NCBI RefSeq assembly: GCF_002240565.1
Contig: NZ_MZMO01000001.1
Span: 3,162,001-3,226,000 of the forward strand
Origin: Clavibacter michiganensis subsp. insidiosus
Lineage (GTDB): Bacteria > Actinomycetota > Actinomycetes > Actinomycetales > Microbacteriaceae
Reading direction: 5' to 3'
DNA length: 64,000 nucleotides
The notes under the pieces were generated by a model. It did no database searches and was not told the origin of the DNA. It was given only the letters and a program-made list of their open reading frames with translations. A program made the position numbers and the translations under genes. Positions 30,378 to 38,037 of this stretch are shown piece by piece (position 1 is the stretch's first letter; the number at the start of each line of letters is the position of its first letter).

Positions 30378-31336
30378 GCGACAGCGAATAGACGTCGAGT
30401 GGCCAGCGCATCACTAATTCTTTGACCGACAGCAGCGGCAACAGGCGGTGGAAACGCATTTCCGACTTGCCTATATGCGGCAGTCTTCCTTCCGAACAGT
30501 GCCCAGTCGTCAGGGAACCCTTGAATTCTTGCTGCCATTCGGACAGTGAGGCGTGGCATGCCTTCAAAGCCAGGCTGGGGCGCCTCATCGGCTAAAGATT
30601 TGCCATTAACCCCAAGTGCTGCCCAGGCAGCCCGGGCACGGGTCGGCCCCAAGTCTGGGCCGCCATGCTTTTTCGAGCCCCCGACCAGAGTCGGTGCGAT
30701 TGCATTGGCGCCTCTCGCCCAGGCAGAGGCGCCCTCCCAACCATCAGCAGCCATCAAATCGTAAAGTAGCTCTCCTACAGTCAATGGCTTTACTTCACTC
30801 GGGATAGGCCACACGAAGTTATCGGCGTAGTCATTACGTAGCGCAGTAAAGATTACTCTCGGGCGTAATTGAGACACCCCATAGTTAGAAGCGTTTAGCA
30901 ATCTCCAACTCCCGGAATAGCCCAGCTTCCTCAACTGTGCTTCAACGTCACTTCTGTAAGAATCAAAAACAGAATCGAGCAAGCCGCGGACGTTCTCGAA
31001 CATTACCGCTTTCGGTCGAATTTCGTCTACGAGATCGATTGCCTTGGGGAAAAGATTACGTTCATCTTCTTCACCGAGCTGCTTTCCGGCCTTCGAGAAC
31101 GGTGGGCAGGGGACACCTCCCGCCAACAGATCTACCCCTTTATAATCCTCACCAGACCAACTAAGCAAGTCGCGCTCCAGCACATTCCAGCCTGGCCGAT
31201 TTAGGCGCAGCGTTTGGCACGCAGGGTGCTCAATCTCAACAAGTGCTTCATGAACGAAACCAGCCTGTTCAAGTCCAAGCGCTTGCCCCCCGGCACCTGT
31301 GCAGATTTCGACAGATGTAAGTTCTGCGCTCACCAT
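30374..31336 (-). CDS. C5-cytosine DNA methyltransferase partner of the endonuclease
   Basis: A 320-residue C5 methyltransferase with the family motifs in order: I (EICTGAGGQALGLEQAGF), IV with catalytic cysteine (GGVPCPPFSKAGKQ near residue 80), VI (MFENVRG), VIII (QLRPRVIF) and X (QVGNAFPPPVA). It should methylate the site cut by the neighbouring enzyme. AAGGAG is only one base before the ATG at 31336 but four before the next codon, GTG at 31333, so the GTG is the likelier start. The gene precedes the endonuclease gene, an order that allows protection before cutting. Confidence 0.93.
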   Translation of the reverse strand: MVSAELTSVEICTGAGGQALGLEQAGFVHEALVEIEHPACQTLRLNRPGWNVLERDLLSWSGEDYKGVDLLAGGVPCPPFSKAGKQLGEEDERNLFPKAIDLVDEIRPKAVMFENVRGLLDSVFDSYRSDVEAQLRKLGYSGSWRLLNASNYGVSQLRPRVIFTALRNDYADNFVWPIPSEVKPLTVGELLYDLMAADGWEGASAWARGANAIAPTLVGGSKKHGGPDLGPTRARAAWAALGVNGKSLADEAPQPGFEGMPRLTVRMAARIQGFPDDWALFGRKTAAYRQVGNAFPPPVAAAVGQRISDALATRRLFAVA

Positions 31337-31691
31337 GCTCCTTCAGTTTCCACTTGATAGACAGTACCCTTGACCAGCGACGATCCGCTTCAGGTGAGAC
31401 GGAAAAAGTCGTGGGTGGAGAAGGACGCAGGCTACGGCGGCGCAAGGATCCAGACGACCACTTGGGGACAGATCCTCCCGCAGCTCGCCGTGAAGGAGCG
31501 CCGCTCCTAGAGCATAAGCAGGAGCCCTCGCCAGACCGGCGATCCTCCTAGTGTGCTTCGTGGTCCTCCCATCCGCGGCGGACTACAGCCACCTCAGCCC
31601 ACATCTGGAGAATTCGGACCTTCATCCGCGGCGCACGACGCCCGCCGGCCGCGGGTGCGGCGCGACGGGCGCGTGGGGGAACGGGGTGCGG
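31337..31691. other. 355-bp gap at the right edge of the R-M island
   Basis: No supportable gene. It should hold the methyltransferase promoter close to 31340. A short GGAGCGCCGCTCC inverted repeat lies near 31495-31508. From about 31626 it is the downstream flank of the GH51 gene and aligns to 29231-29296. Confidence 0.6.
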
Positions 31692-31867
31692 CTAGCCGAG
31701 CGACACGGCCGTCCACGACACGGGCGGCAGGGTGATCGTGAGCGTGCCGTCGGCGAGCGTCGCCGACGCGTTCGGCGTGAGGCCCACGCGCTCGCGGTCC
31801 TCGAAGGTGTTCTTCGCGTAGACGTCCTCGTCGTGGATCCCGACGGCCTCGAGCACCTCGGAGACGG
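31626..31867. repeat. Right copy of the imperfect direct repeat
   Basis: This is the 3' end and immediate downstream region of the intact GH51 gene. It aligns without gaps to 29231-29472 on the far side of the restriction-modification pair, in the same orientation. Confidence 0.8.
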
Positions 31868-33233
31868 CGAGGCCGGCGACGTCGACCTCGATGGTGAGCG
31901 CCTCCGACAGGCTGCGGTTCACGAGGAAGACCGCGGCGCGGCCGGTGGCCTCGTCGAAGGTCGCGACGGAGTCGACGAGCGGTGCGGTGCCGTGCACCTC
32001 GGTCTCGTACGTGCCCACGTCGATGCGCGGCCTCAGCACTTCGCCCTGCGCGAGCCGGCTCGTGACCGAGAACGGGAAGAACGTGGTCTGGCGCCAGGCG
32101 CCGCCGCCGGTCTCCGTCATGATCGGCGCGATCACGTTCACGAGCTGCGCGAGGCTGGCGGAGGTGACGCGGTCGCTGTGCTTGAGCAGCGTGATCATGA
32201 GGTTGCCGAGCACGACCGCGTCCGCGACCGAGTAGACGTCCTCGAGCAGGTGCGGCGCGTAGGGCCAGCCCTCCGTGATCACGCCGGACTCCTGGTGCTC
32301 GTCGAGGTACCAGACGTTCCACTCGTCGAACGAGATGTTGATCGTCTTGTCGCTCTTGCGGCGGTACTTGACCTGGTCGGCCGACGCGACGACCGTGCGG
32401 ATGAAGTACTCCATGTCGAGCGAGGAGGCGAGGAAGCTGCCGAGGTCGCCCTTGCGCTCCTGGTAGTAGGCATGCGCGGAGATGAAGTCGACGTTGTCGT
32501 ACGCGTGCTCGAGCACGGTGCGCTCCCACTCGCCGAAGGTCGGCATGCTGGATCCGCTGCTGCCGCACGCGACGAGCTCGAGCGTGGGATCCACCATCTT
32601 CATGGCGCCGGCGGTGCGGTTCGCGAGCTTGCCGTAGTCGTCGGCGGTCATGTGGCCGACCTGCCACGGGCCGTCCATCTCGTTGCCGAGGCACCACATC
32701 TTGACGCCGTGCGGCTCCGGGGATCCGTTGGCGATGCGCTGGTCGGAGAGGGCGGTGCCGCCCGGGTGGTTCGCGTACTCGAGGATGTCGAGCGACTCGA
32801 GGACGCCGCGGGTGCCGAGGTTGACGGCCATCATCAGCTCGCTGCCGGTGAGCGCGCACCAGCGCGCGAACTCGTCGAGGCCGACCTCGTTGGTCTCGAG
32901 CGAGTGCCAGGCGAGGTCGAGGCGCTTCGGGCGGTCCTCGCGCGGGCCGACGCCGTCCTCCCAGCGGTAGCCGGAGACGAAGTTGCCGCCGGGGTAGCGG
33001 ATGGCGCTCGAGCCGAGCTCCTTGACGAGGTCGACCACGTCGAGGCGGAAGCCGTCCTCGTTCGCCGTGGGGTGGCCGGGCTCGTAGATGCCGTCGTACA
33101 CGCAGCGGCCGAGGTGCTCGACGAACGAGCCGAAGGTGCGGCGGTTGACGGGGGCCACGACGGCGGTGCGGTCGATGGCGATGCGGGCGTCGGGTGCTGT
33201 GCGGGCGTCGGCCGCGGGGCGGGCGTCGGTCAT
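31692..33233 (-). CDS. Alpha-L-arabinofuranosidase, GH51
   Basis: A 513-residue intracellular enzyme releasing arabinose from arabinan or arabinoxylan oligosaccharides of plant walls. IRYPGGNFVSGYRWEDGVGP (about 78-97) is the family signature; the acid/base is Glu185 in WCLGNEMDGPW and the nucleophile Glu304 in SFDEWNVWY. A C-terminal beta-sandwich follows. The ATG at 33233 is chosen because AAGGA lies eight bases before it. There is no signal peptide, so substrates must be imported. A 14-bp LacI-type palindrome lies upstream. A broken copy of its 3' end remains on the other side of the R-M island. Confidence 0.95.
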   Translation of the reverse strand: MTDARPAADARTAPDARIAIDRTAVVAPVNRRTFGSFVEHLGRCVYDGIYEPGHPTANEDGFRLDVVDLVKELGSSAIRYPGGNFVSGYRWEDGVGPREDRPKRLDLAWHSLETNEVGLDEFARWCALTGSELMMAVNLGTRGVLESLDILEYANHPGGTALSDQRIANGSPEPHGVKMWCLGNEMDGPWQVGHMTADDYGKLANRTAGAMKMVDPTLELVACGSSGSSMPTFGEWERTVLEHAYDNVDFISAHAYYQERKGDLGSFLASSLDMEYFIRTVVASADQVKYRRKSDKTINISFDEWNVWYLDEHQESGVITEGWPYAPHLLEDVYSVADAVVLGNLMITLLKHSDRVTSASLAQLVNVIAPIMTETGGGAWRQTTFFPFSVTSRLAQGEVLRPRIDVGTYETEVHGTAPLVDSVATFDEATGRAAVFLVNRSLSEALTIEVDVAGLAVSEVLEAVGIHDEDVYAKNTFEDRERVGLTPNASATLADGTLTITLPPVSWTAVSLG

Positions 33234-33301
33234 GGAGTGGTCCTTCACTTCATCGGGAGCGGGGCCGATCGACGCCGGCGGTGCCGGGTGGATCCGAGCC
33301 G

Positions 33302-33315
33302 TTACAACGTTGTAA
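33302..33315. promoter_or_regulatory. LacI-family operator before the GH51 gene
   Basis: TTACAACGTTGTAA is a perfect 14-bp palindrome with a central CG, the usual form of LacI/GalR operators. It lies about 70 bp before the GH51 ATG. The cognate regulator is not adjacent. Confidence 0.75.
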
Positions 33316-33396
33316 GAGCAACGCGGATCCATTCTCGCGGGGGCGCGGGGGACGTGTCAACGCGGGCGGCGGGCGGGCGGCCGCTAGCGTCGTGGG

Positions 33397-33912
33397 GTGC
33401 CCGCATCCGACCACGTCCGGCGCCTGCGCTCACGCGTCGGGCACGACCTGCTGCTCCTGCCCGCGGTGACCGCGGTGATCCAGGACGGCGACCGCTTCCT
33501 GCTGGCGCGGCAGCGCGACACGGACCGGTGGAGCCTCGTCGGCGGCGCGGTCGAGCCCGGCGAGGATCCCGCGGAGGCGCTCGCGCGCGAGGTGCGGGAG
33601 GAGCTCGGCGTCGAGCCCGGGATCGGAGCGATCGTCGGGGCGTACGGCGGCGCCGCGCTCGAGGCGACCTACCCGAACGGCGACCGCGTCGCGTACGTGA
33701 CGGTCGCCTACCGGTGCGCGCTGCCCGCGGCCGAGCTGTCGCTCGACGACGACGAGCTCGTCGAGGTGCGTTGGGCGCCTCGGGCGGAGGTGGCCGCCCT
33801 CGACCGGCACGAGTGGATCGACCGGAGCCGTGGCGGCAGGGGATCCCGCTGGCCGAGCGCAACATCGCCGCGATGTGGCGGAACTACCGCGACGAAGGCT
33901 GGACGCGCGTGA
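33397..33912 (+). CDS. NUDIX hydrolase with replaced C-terminus
   Basis: A 171-residue frame from the GTG at 33397. The NUDIX box GX5EX7REUXEEXGU is intact at GGAVEPGEDPAEALAREVRE (about residues 49-68), so a nucleoside diphosphate-linked substrate is expected. Homologous sequence runs to about DRHEWIDR (residue 142); after that the reading frame enters the coding sequence of a kinase remnant in the wrong phase and adds about 30 unrelated residues rich in Arg, Ser and Gly. Catalysis may survive because the fold is nearly complete. The fusion looks like the scar of a deletion. Confidence 0.8.
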   Translation: MPASDHVRRLRSRVGHDLLLLPAVTAVIQDGDRFLLARQRDTDRWSLVGGAVEPGEDPAEALAREVREELGVEPGIGAIVGAYGGAALEATYPNGDRVAYVTVAYRCALPAAELSLDDDELVEVRWAPRAEVAALDRHEWIDRSRGGRGSRWPSATSPRCGGTTATKAGRA

Positions 33913-34223
33913 TCTACACGAACACGGTCAGCGTGCTCGAGCTGCACGCGCTGACGGCCGCGCTCGGCGGCGAGGTCGAGGCGGTCGGCGTGCTGCTCAC
34001 GGCGGACGACGCCACGGCGGCCGCTCGGCTCGCCGGCCGCGAGATCGGGTCGGGCCTGGCGGAGGCGATCGAGCGGAGCGCGACGGCGGCGCCGCGGCTG
34101 GAGGCGGGGGCGGCGGACGCGGTCCACCGCGTCGCCACCGACGGACGGAGCGTCGCGGAGATCGCGGCGGAGGTGGTGGGGCTCAGCGGGTGGTGGTGCC
34201 GCCCCGGCACCGGGCTCGAGTAG
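33829..34223 (+). pseudogene. 3' remnant of a P-loop nucleoside kinase-like gene
   Basis: In the frame that is out of phase with the NUDIX gene, translation from about 33837 gives QGIPLAERNIAAMWRNYRDE and a further 110 residues ending VAEIAAEVVGLSGW. Codon bias is good, and the sequence resembles the C-terminal half of small actinobacterial AAA/kinase-like ATP-binding proteins (LAERNIAAMWRNYR followed by a RLAGRE segment). The P-loop half is missing and no ribosome site precedes the in-frame ATG at 33873. I call it a remnant joined to the NUDIX gene by deletion. The family assignment is tentative. Confidence 0.6.
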
Positions 34224-34735
34224 ACGACGTGGGTGGTGATCCCGCCGAGGGCGGCGAGGCGGCCCGTGATGCGCTCGAGGTCGCGCATCGAGCGGGCGTG
34301 GACCTTGATGATGAAGCAGTCGGCGCCCGTGACGTGGTGCGCCTCGACGATCTCCGGCACCTCGGCGACCAGCGCGTGGAACGGCCGGTAGTCGCCCGAC
34401 GGGTACGCGAGGCGCACGAAGGCGGTGACGGCCCAGCCGAGGGCCTCGGGATCCACCGTGATCGAGTAACCGGTGATGATGCCCGCCTCGGTGAGACGAC
34501 GCACGCGCTCGGCGGTCGCGCTGGCCGAGAGCGAGACGGCCCGGCCGACCTGCGCGACGCTCATCCGGCCGTCGCCCTGCAGCTCGGCGATGATCGCGTG
34601 GTCGGTGACGTCGAGGGTCAGCGGCGGATTCGTCGAGATTGGGCCGAACCTACCGGGCGATCCGCGGCGCGACGGCCCCGATGCCGCGCGACGCCCCTTC
34701 CTCGCCCCGGTGCCCGGCCGCTTCGATGGAGGCAT
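33914..34735 (-). CDS. Lrp/AsnC family transcriptional regulator with extended C-terminus
   Basis: The core is a normal Lrp protein: a helix-turn-helix from LTLDVTDHAIIAELQGDGRM (first base near 34621) with VSLSASATAERVRRLTEAG, then an effector domain (EALGWAVTAFVRLAYPSG, HHVTGADCFIIKVHARSM). The core ends at HVVYSSPVPGR near 34190; the frame then runs about 90 codons further, antisense through the kinase remnant, as low-complexity Ser/Ala/Thr sequence. The start is uncertain: the ATG at 34735 overlaps the divergent rhodanese start, and no other ATG, GTG or TTG lies closer to the core. It may sense an amino acid. Confidence 0.78.
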   Translation of the reverse strand: MPPSKRPGTGARKGRRAASGPSRRGSPGRFGPISTNPPLTLDVTDHAIIAELQGDGRMSVAQVGRAVSLSASATAERVRRLTEAGIITGYSITVDPEALGWAVTAFVRLAYPSGDYRPFHALVAEVPEIVEAHHVTGADCFIIKVHARSMRDLERITGRLAALGGITTHVVYSSPVPGRHHHPLSPTTSAAISATLRPSVATRWTASAAPASSRGAAVALRSIASARPDPISRPASRAAAVASSAVSSTPTASTSPPSAAVSACSSSTLTVFV

Positions 34736-35153
34736 GCACACGAGCCTCTCCGCGACCGACTTCTTCGCCGCCAAGCTGACCTACGAGACCGACCCGGCCG
34801 ACCTCGCCGCCGACCGGGCGGGCGGCGCCGCGCCGCTCGTGGTCGACGTGCGCTCGGACGCGTCCTGGCGGCAAGGGCGGATCCCCGGCGCCGTCCACAT
34901 CCCCGGCGCGGAGCTCGCGACACGCGCCGCCGCCGAGCTGCCCGACCGGGATGCACGGGTCGTCGTCTACTGCTGGGGACCCGGCTGCAACGGCAGCACA
35001 CGAGCCGCGCTCACGCTGGCGAGTCTCGGCTACACGCGCGTGCAGGAGCTGATCGGCGGGTTCGAGTACTGGGCGCGCGAGGGGTTCGCGGTGGCCACGG
35101 ACGCGGGGCGGACGCGACGGGAACCGGATCCGCTGACGGCGCCGGTCGGCTGA
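34734..35153 (+). CDS. Rhodanese-like domain protein
   Basis: A single-domain rhodanese of 139 residues. The CH2A-type segment LVVDVRSDASWRQGRIPGAV (about 36-55) and the active loop VVYCWGPGCNGSTRAA (about 77-92) are clear; Cys80 is the likely sulfur-accepting residue and Cys84 is additional. It could act as a thiosulfate sulfurtransferase or sulfur relay protein. It is divergent from the Lrp-type gene, their start codons overlapping, so they may share control. Confidence 0.88.
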   Translation: MHTSLSATDFFAAKLTYETDPADLAADRAGGAAPLVVDVRSDASWRQGRIPGAVHIPGAELATRAAAELPDRDARVVVYCWGPGCNGSTRAALTLASLGYTRVQELIGGFEYWAREGFAVATDAGRTRREPDPLTAPVG

Positions 35154-35195
35154 CGCGCTGCTCCGCTCATCGCGCCGCGCCGCTGACGCGGAAGG

Positions 35196-36095
35196 TCAGC
35201 CGACGACGGGCGCCGTGTCCGCGACGGCCGCCGCGGCCAGCTCGGCGAGCCGGTGGTCGCGCTCCTCCTCGTGGGCGGTGATGGTGACGACCGCGTCACG
35301 GGATCCGTCGACCAGCACGTACTGGCCGTAGCGGCCGTCGAGTCGCCAGACGTCGCCGGGCCCGTCCCAGGTCGCGAGGCCGTAGCGGGCGAAGGGGGCG
35401 GCGGGATCGGCGCCGGTGGCGACCCAGGATCCGTGCATCCGGTCGACCCACTCCGCGCTCACGAGCTGCCGGCCCTCCCCCGCGCCGCGGTCGCGCAGCA
35501 GGCGGCCGATGCGCGCCAGCTCGCCCGTGCGCAGCTCCAGGCCGCTCCCGCCCACGATGAACCCGAGCGGGCAGCGGTGCCACTGCGGATTCTCGATGCC
35601 GAGCGGCGCGAAGAGGCGCGGGAGGAGCCAGTCGCGCACGTCGCCGACCGCGGCGGCCAGCATCCGCATGGCGACGTAGGGGCTCGCGTCGCTGTACCGG
35701 AAGACGCGGCCGGGGCCGCTCGTGGGGAGGCCGAGCATCGCCTGCGCGAGGTCGGATCCGGGGACGGGCTCGTCGCCGAACCAGGCGAAGTCGATGCCGC
35801 TCGTCATGGTGAGGAGGTGCTCGATGGTGACCTCGTCGACGCCCGGGCCGAGGTCGATGCCGGGCAGCAGCTCGGGCACGCGGGTGCCGAGCCGGAGGAT
35901 CCCCTCGTCCACCGCGATGCCGACGGCGAGCGCGCACACGCCCTTGGACACCGAGTACAGGTTCTCGCGGTCGTCGCTGCGCCAGCGGTGCTCAGCCTCG
36001 TCGTCCCCGACCCGCACGACGATGCCGTACGCGCCGAGCCGCTCCCGGTCGATGCCCTCGACGAGGCGGGCGAGGGCGTCGGCGGCGGTGCTCAT
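35196..36095 (-). CDS. Beta-lactamase-fold serine hydrolase
   Basis: A 299-residue protein of the class C beta-lactamase/esterase family. The SxxK motif is YSVSKGVCALAVG near residue 50 (Ser-Val-Ser-Lys) and the YxN-like motif is YSDASPYVAM near 135. There is no signal peptide, so it is more likely an esterase or peptidase than a secreted resistance enzyme. The ATG at 36095 gives a normal length. Substrate unknown. Confidence 0.88.
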   Translation of the reverse strand: MSTAADALARLVEGIDRERLGAYGIVVRVGDDEAEHRWRSDDRENLYSVSKGVCALAVGIAVDEGILRLGTRVPELLPGIDLGPGVDEVTIEHLLTMTSGIDFAWFGDEPVPGSDLAQAMLGLPTSGPGRVFRYSDASPYVAMRMLAAAVGDVRDWLLPRLFAPLGIENPQWHRCPLGFIVGGSGLELRTGELARIGRLLRDRGAGEGRQLVSAEWVDRMHGSWVATGADPAAPFARYGLATWDGPGDVWRLDGRYGQYVLVDGSRDAVVTITAHEEERDHRLAELAAAAVADTAPVVG

Positions 36096-36192
36096 GGATC
36101 CAGTGTGGCGCGGGATCCCGCGGGGGCACGCCCCTTCCCCCGGCCGGGGGAACCATGCGAGGGTGGCGGCTCGGCACACGGCAGAGGACGAC

Positions 36193-36492
36193 ATGAGGCT
36201 CGCGACGCGCATCACGATCGGGGCGCTGGCGGCCGAGCTCGTCGCCCTCGGGGTGCTGCTGCTCCTCGCGGACCGGTGGGAGGACATGGGGTGGCCCGCG
36301 CGCGGCATGGACCACTGGGTCATCGGAGTCGGCTTCGCCCTGCCGCCGCTCGTCGTGCTGACGGCGGTCGTGCTCGTGCTGCTGGCGGCGACGCGGATCA
36401 CCGTGGCGGAGGTCGGGGCGTGGCGGGCGCGTCGTGCGCCGGTCCCGACGGCCGGGATCAGCGCATGGTCGCGTCCCGATCCGCGTCGCTGA
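36193..36492 (+). CDS. Small two-helix membrane protein
   Basis: A 99-residue protein with AGAGGA five bases before the ATG. Two hydrophobic segments are clear: ITIGALAAELVALGVLLLLA (about 7-26) and a longer one about 45-68. The C-terminus is basic and Pro-rich. No family recognised. Its last 35 bases overlap the convergent acetyltransferase gene. Confidence 0.72.
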   Translation: MRLATRITIGALAAELVALGVLLLLADRWEDMGWPARGMDHWVIGVGFALPPLVVLTAVVLVLLAATRITVAEVGAWRARRAPVPTAGISAWSRPDPRR

Positions 36493-37024
36493 GCTCGCGA
36501 TCGGCGTAGACCAGGCGCATCACGTCGGGGTCGGGGTTGCCCGGATCTGGCCCGCGGTGCACCAGCGTCAGCCCGGCCTTCTCCGCCACGGCCGCCGAGG
36601 CGCGGTTGTGCGCGACGAGGTACGCGACCACCGGCAGCTCGGGGCGCAGGATCCGTGCCCGCGCGATCGCCCGTGACGCCAGCTCGGTCGCGTACCCGCG
36701 GCCGTGCACGGTCGGCGAGAAGCGGTAGCCGAGGTTCCAGAAGGCGTCGTGCGCGATGCCGCATCCGCCGAACCCGACGACCGCGTCGGCGTCCCGCTCG
36801 CGCACGATCCACGTGCCGAGGCCGTCGCGCTCCCAGCCCTCGACCCGCGCGCGGAGGAAGCGGTCGGTCTGCGCGGGATCGGTCACGCGCAACGACGGGT
36901 AGTGGGTCCAGACGGCGGGGTCGGAGCGGATCGCGTGCACCTCGGTCGCGTCGTCCGGAGAGGGGAGGTGGAGGTCGAGCCGGGCCGTGCGGTCCTCGGG
37001 GGCGGCGAGGCGGACGGACGTCAT
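36458..37024 (-). CDS. GNAT acetyltransferase, RimJ/RimL-like
   Basis: A 188-residue acetyltransferase. The acetyl-CoA loop is SPTVHGRGYATELASRAI (about 103-120), preceded by FWNLGYRF and followed by HNRASAAVAEKAGLTLVHRG, the pattern of the RimJ/RimL group that acetylates protein N-termini or small amines. It heads a short leftward gene group; the substrate is unknown. Confidence 0.88.
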   Translation of the reverse strand: MTSVRLAAPEDRTARLDLHLPSPDDATEVHAIRSDPAVWTHYPSLRVTDPAQTDRFLRARVEGWERDGLGTWIVRERDADAVVGFGGCGIAHDAFWNLGYRFSPTVHGRGYATELASRAIARARILRPELPVVAYLVAHNRASAAVAEKAGLTLVHRGPDPGNPDPDVMRLVYADRELSDADRDATMR

Positions 37025-37070
37025 GCGTCGACGGTAGCGGCCGGTGGCGACGCCCGAGTCGGCGGGCGGA

Positions 37071-37469
37071 TCAGCCGCGCGCCACCAGCGCCGCGAGGCG
37101 GTCGAGGTCCTCCGCGACGAGCGCCGCGTCCTCCGCGAGCGCGATGTCGGTCATGCCGGGCCGGCGGAAGAGCGTGAAGACGACCTCGCTGCCGTCGTCG
37201 TTGGGGAGCACGCGCAGCGGGTTGCGGACCACGGTGCCGTCGGGGAGCGTCACGTCGTGGTCGAGGATCCCGAGCTCGCGCGGGCCCGTGAACGCGATCT
37301 CGATCGAACCCATCGGCGAGTCCGACAGCCAGCGCCCGCCCTCGAGCCGGATCCCCGCGCTGACGCCCGCCGCCCACTCGGGCAGCCGCGCGGGGTCCCC
37401 CGCCACGGCGACGACGGACGCCATGTCGGCGTCGACGGATCGGGTGATGTGCAGCGCGGGCCAGGTCAC
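37071..37469 (-). CDS. SRPBCC (START-like) family protein
   Basis: A 132-residue protein with the polyketide cyclase/START-like pattern: an N-terminal strand ITRSVDADMASVVAVAGDPA, a cavity-forming core (RWLSDSPMGSIEIAFTGP) and a C-terminal helix. Such proteins bind a hydrophobic ligand. Its GTG start overlaps the stop of the acetyltransferase gene upstream (GTGA), so the two are coupled. Confidence 0.82.
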   Translation of the reverse strand: MTWPALHITRSVDADMASVVAVAGDPARLPEWAAGVSAGIRLEGGRWLSDSPMGSIEIAFTGPRELGILDHDVTLPDGTVVRNPLRVLPNDDGSEVVFTLFRRPGMTDIALAEDAALVAEDLDRLAALVARG

Positions 37470-38008
37470 GCTCCGACGCTACCGGGGAGCGGCACGACGG
37501 CGGGAGGCGGATCCGTCGCGAGCCGCGCGTGCGTCTCCACGTCGAAGCGCTCGTCGCCGTAGCGGAGCTTGGCGCGCTCGATCCCCTCGGCCGCGAAGCC
37601 CGCGCGCGTCGCGACCCGGCACGACGCCGGGTTGGCCACGCGGTGCCCGAGCTCGAGGCGGAACAGGCCGTCGGCGAAGGCCCATGCCGCCGCGCCCGCG
37701 AGCGCCCGGGTCGCGAGTCCGCGTCCCCGACCGGATCCCGCCAGCCAGTAGTGCAGCCACGCGGTGTCGTGCCGGCGGTCGATCGCGGAGACGCCGACGC
37801 TGCCGACCGCGACTCCCCCGTCGACGATCGCCCAGACGCGATGGGCGTCGTCGGAGGCGAGGGGGCCGGCGATGTGCGCCTCGGCGGCCGCGACCGTCGC
37901 GAGGTCGGCGCCGCCGAGCTGCGTCACGAGGTCCGGCGTCGTGAGGAACGCGTCGCGCAGGGCGGCGGCGTCGGACGCGGTCCCGGGACGGAGGCGGGGG
38001 CCGGGCAT
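37466..38008 (-). CDS. GNAT family N-acetyltransferase
   Basis: A 180-residue acetyltransferase from the ATG at 38008. The coenzyme loop LAGSGRGRGLATRALAGAA lies near residue 89 and the C-terminal RVANPASCRVATRAGFAAEG is the usual RimJ-like signature. It is translationally coupled to the SRPBCC gene. Substrate unknown. Confidence 0.87.
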   Translation of the reverse strand: MPGPRLRPGTASDAAALRDAFLTTPDLVTQLGGADLATVAAAEAHIAGPLASDDAHRVWAIVDGGVAVGSVGVSAIDRRHDTAWLHYWLAGSGRGRGLATRALAGAAAWAFADGLFRLELGHRVANPASCRVATRAGFAAEGIERAKLRYGDERFDVETHARLATDPPPAVVPLPGSVGA

Positions 38009-38037
38009 GCCCCCACCCTGCCAGCGCGCGCCCGGCC

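Larger units (their letters stand above)
29473..31625. mobile_element. Acquired restriction-modification island
   Basis: Visibly lower GC than the surroundings and different codon use. It holds the endonuclease and methyltransferase genes plus a 290-bp flank, and is bounded by the two copies of the GH51 3' end. No integrase, transposase or terminal inverted repeat is seen, so acquisition by homologous or illegitimate recombination is inferred. Confidence 0.7.

Noticed and set aside
31354..31551. A 65-codon rightward frame between the methyltransferase and GH51 genes
   Set aside because: Starts at TTG without a ribosome site, low-complexity charged sequence, no coding bias.
29473..31625. Transposon or integrase-driven island
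   Set aside because: No transposase, integrase, tRNA or terminal inverted repeats; only long imperfect direct repeats of GH51 sequence are seen.
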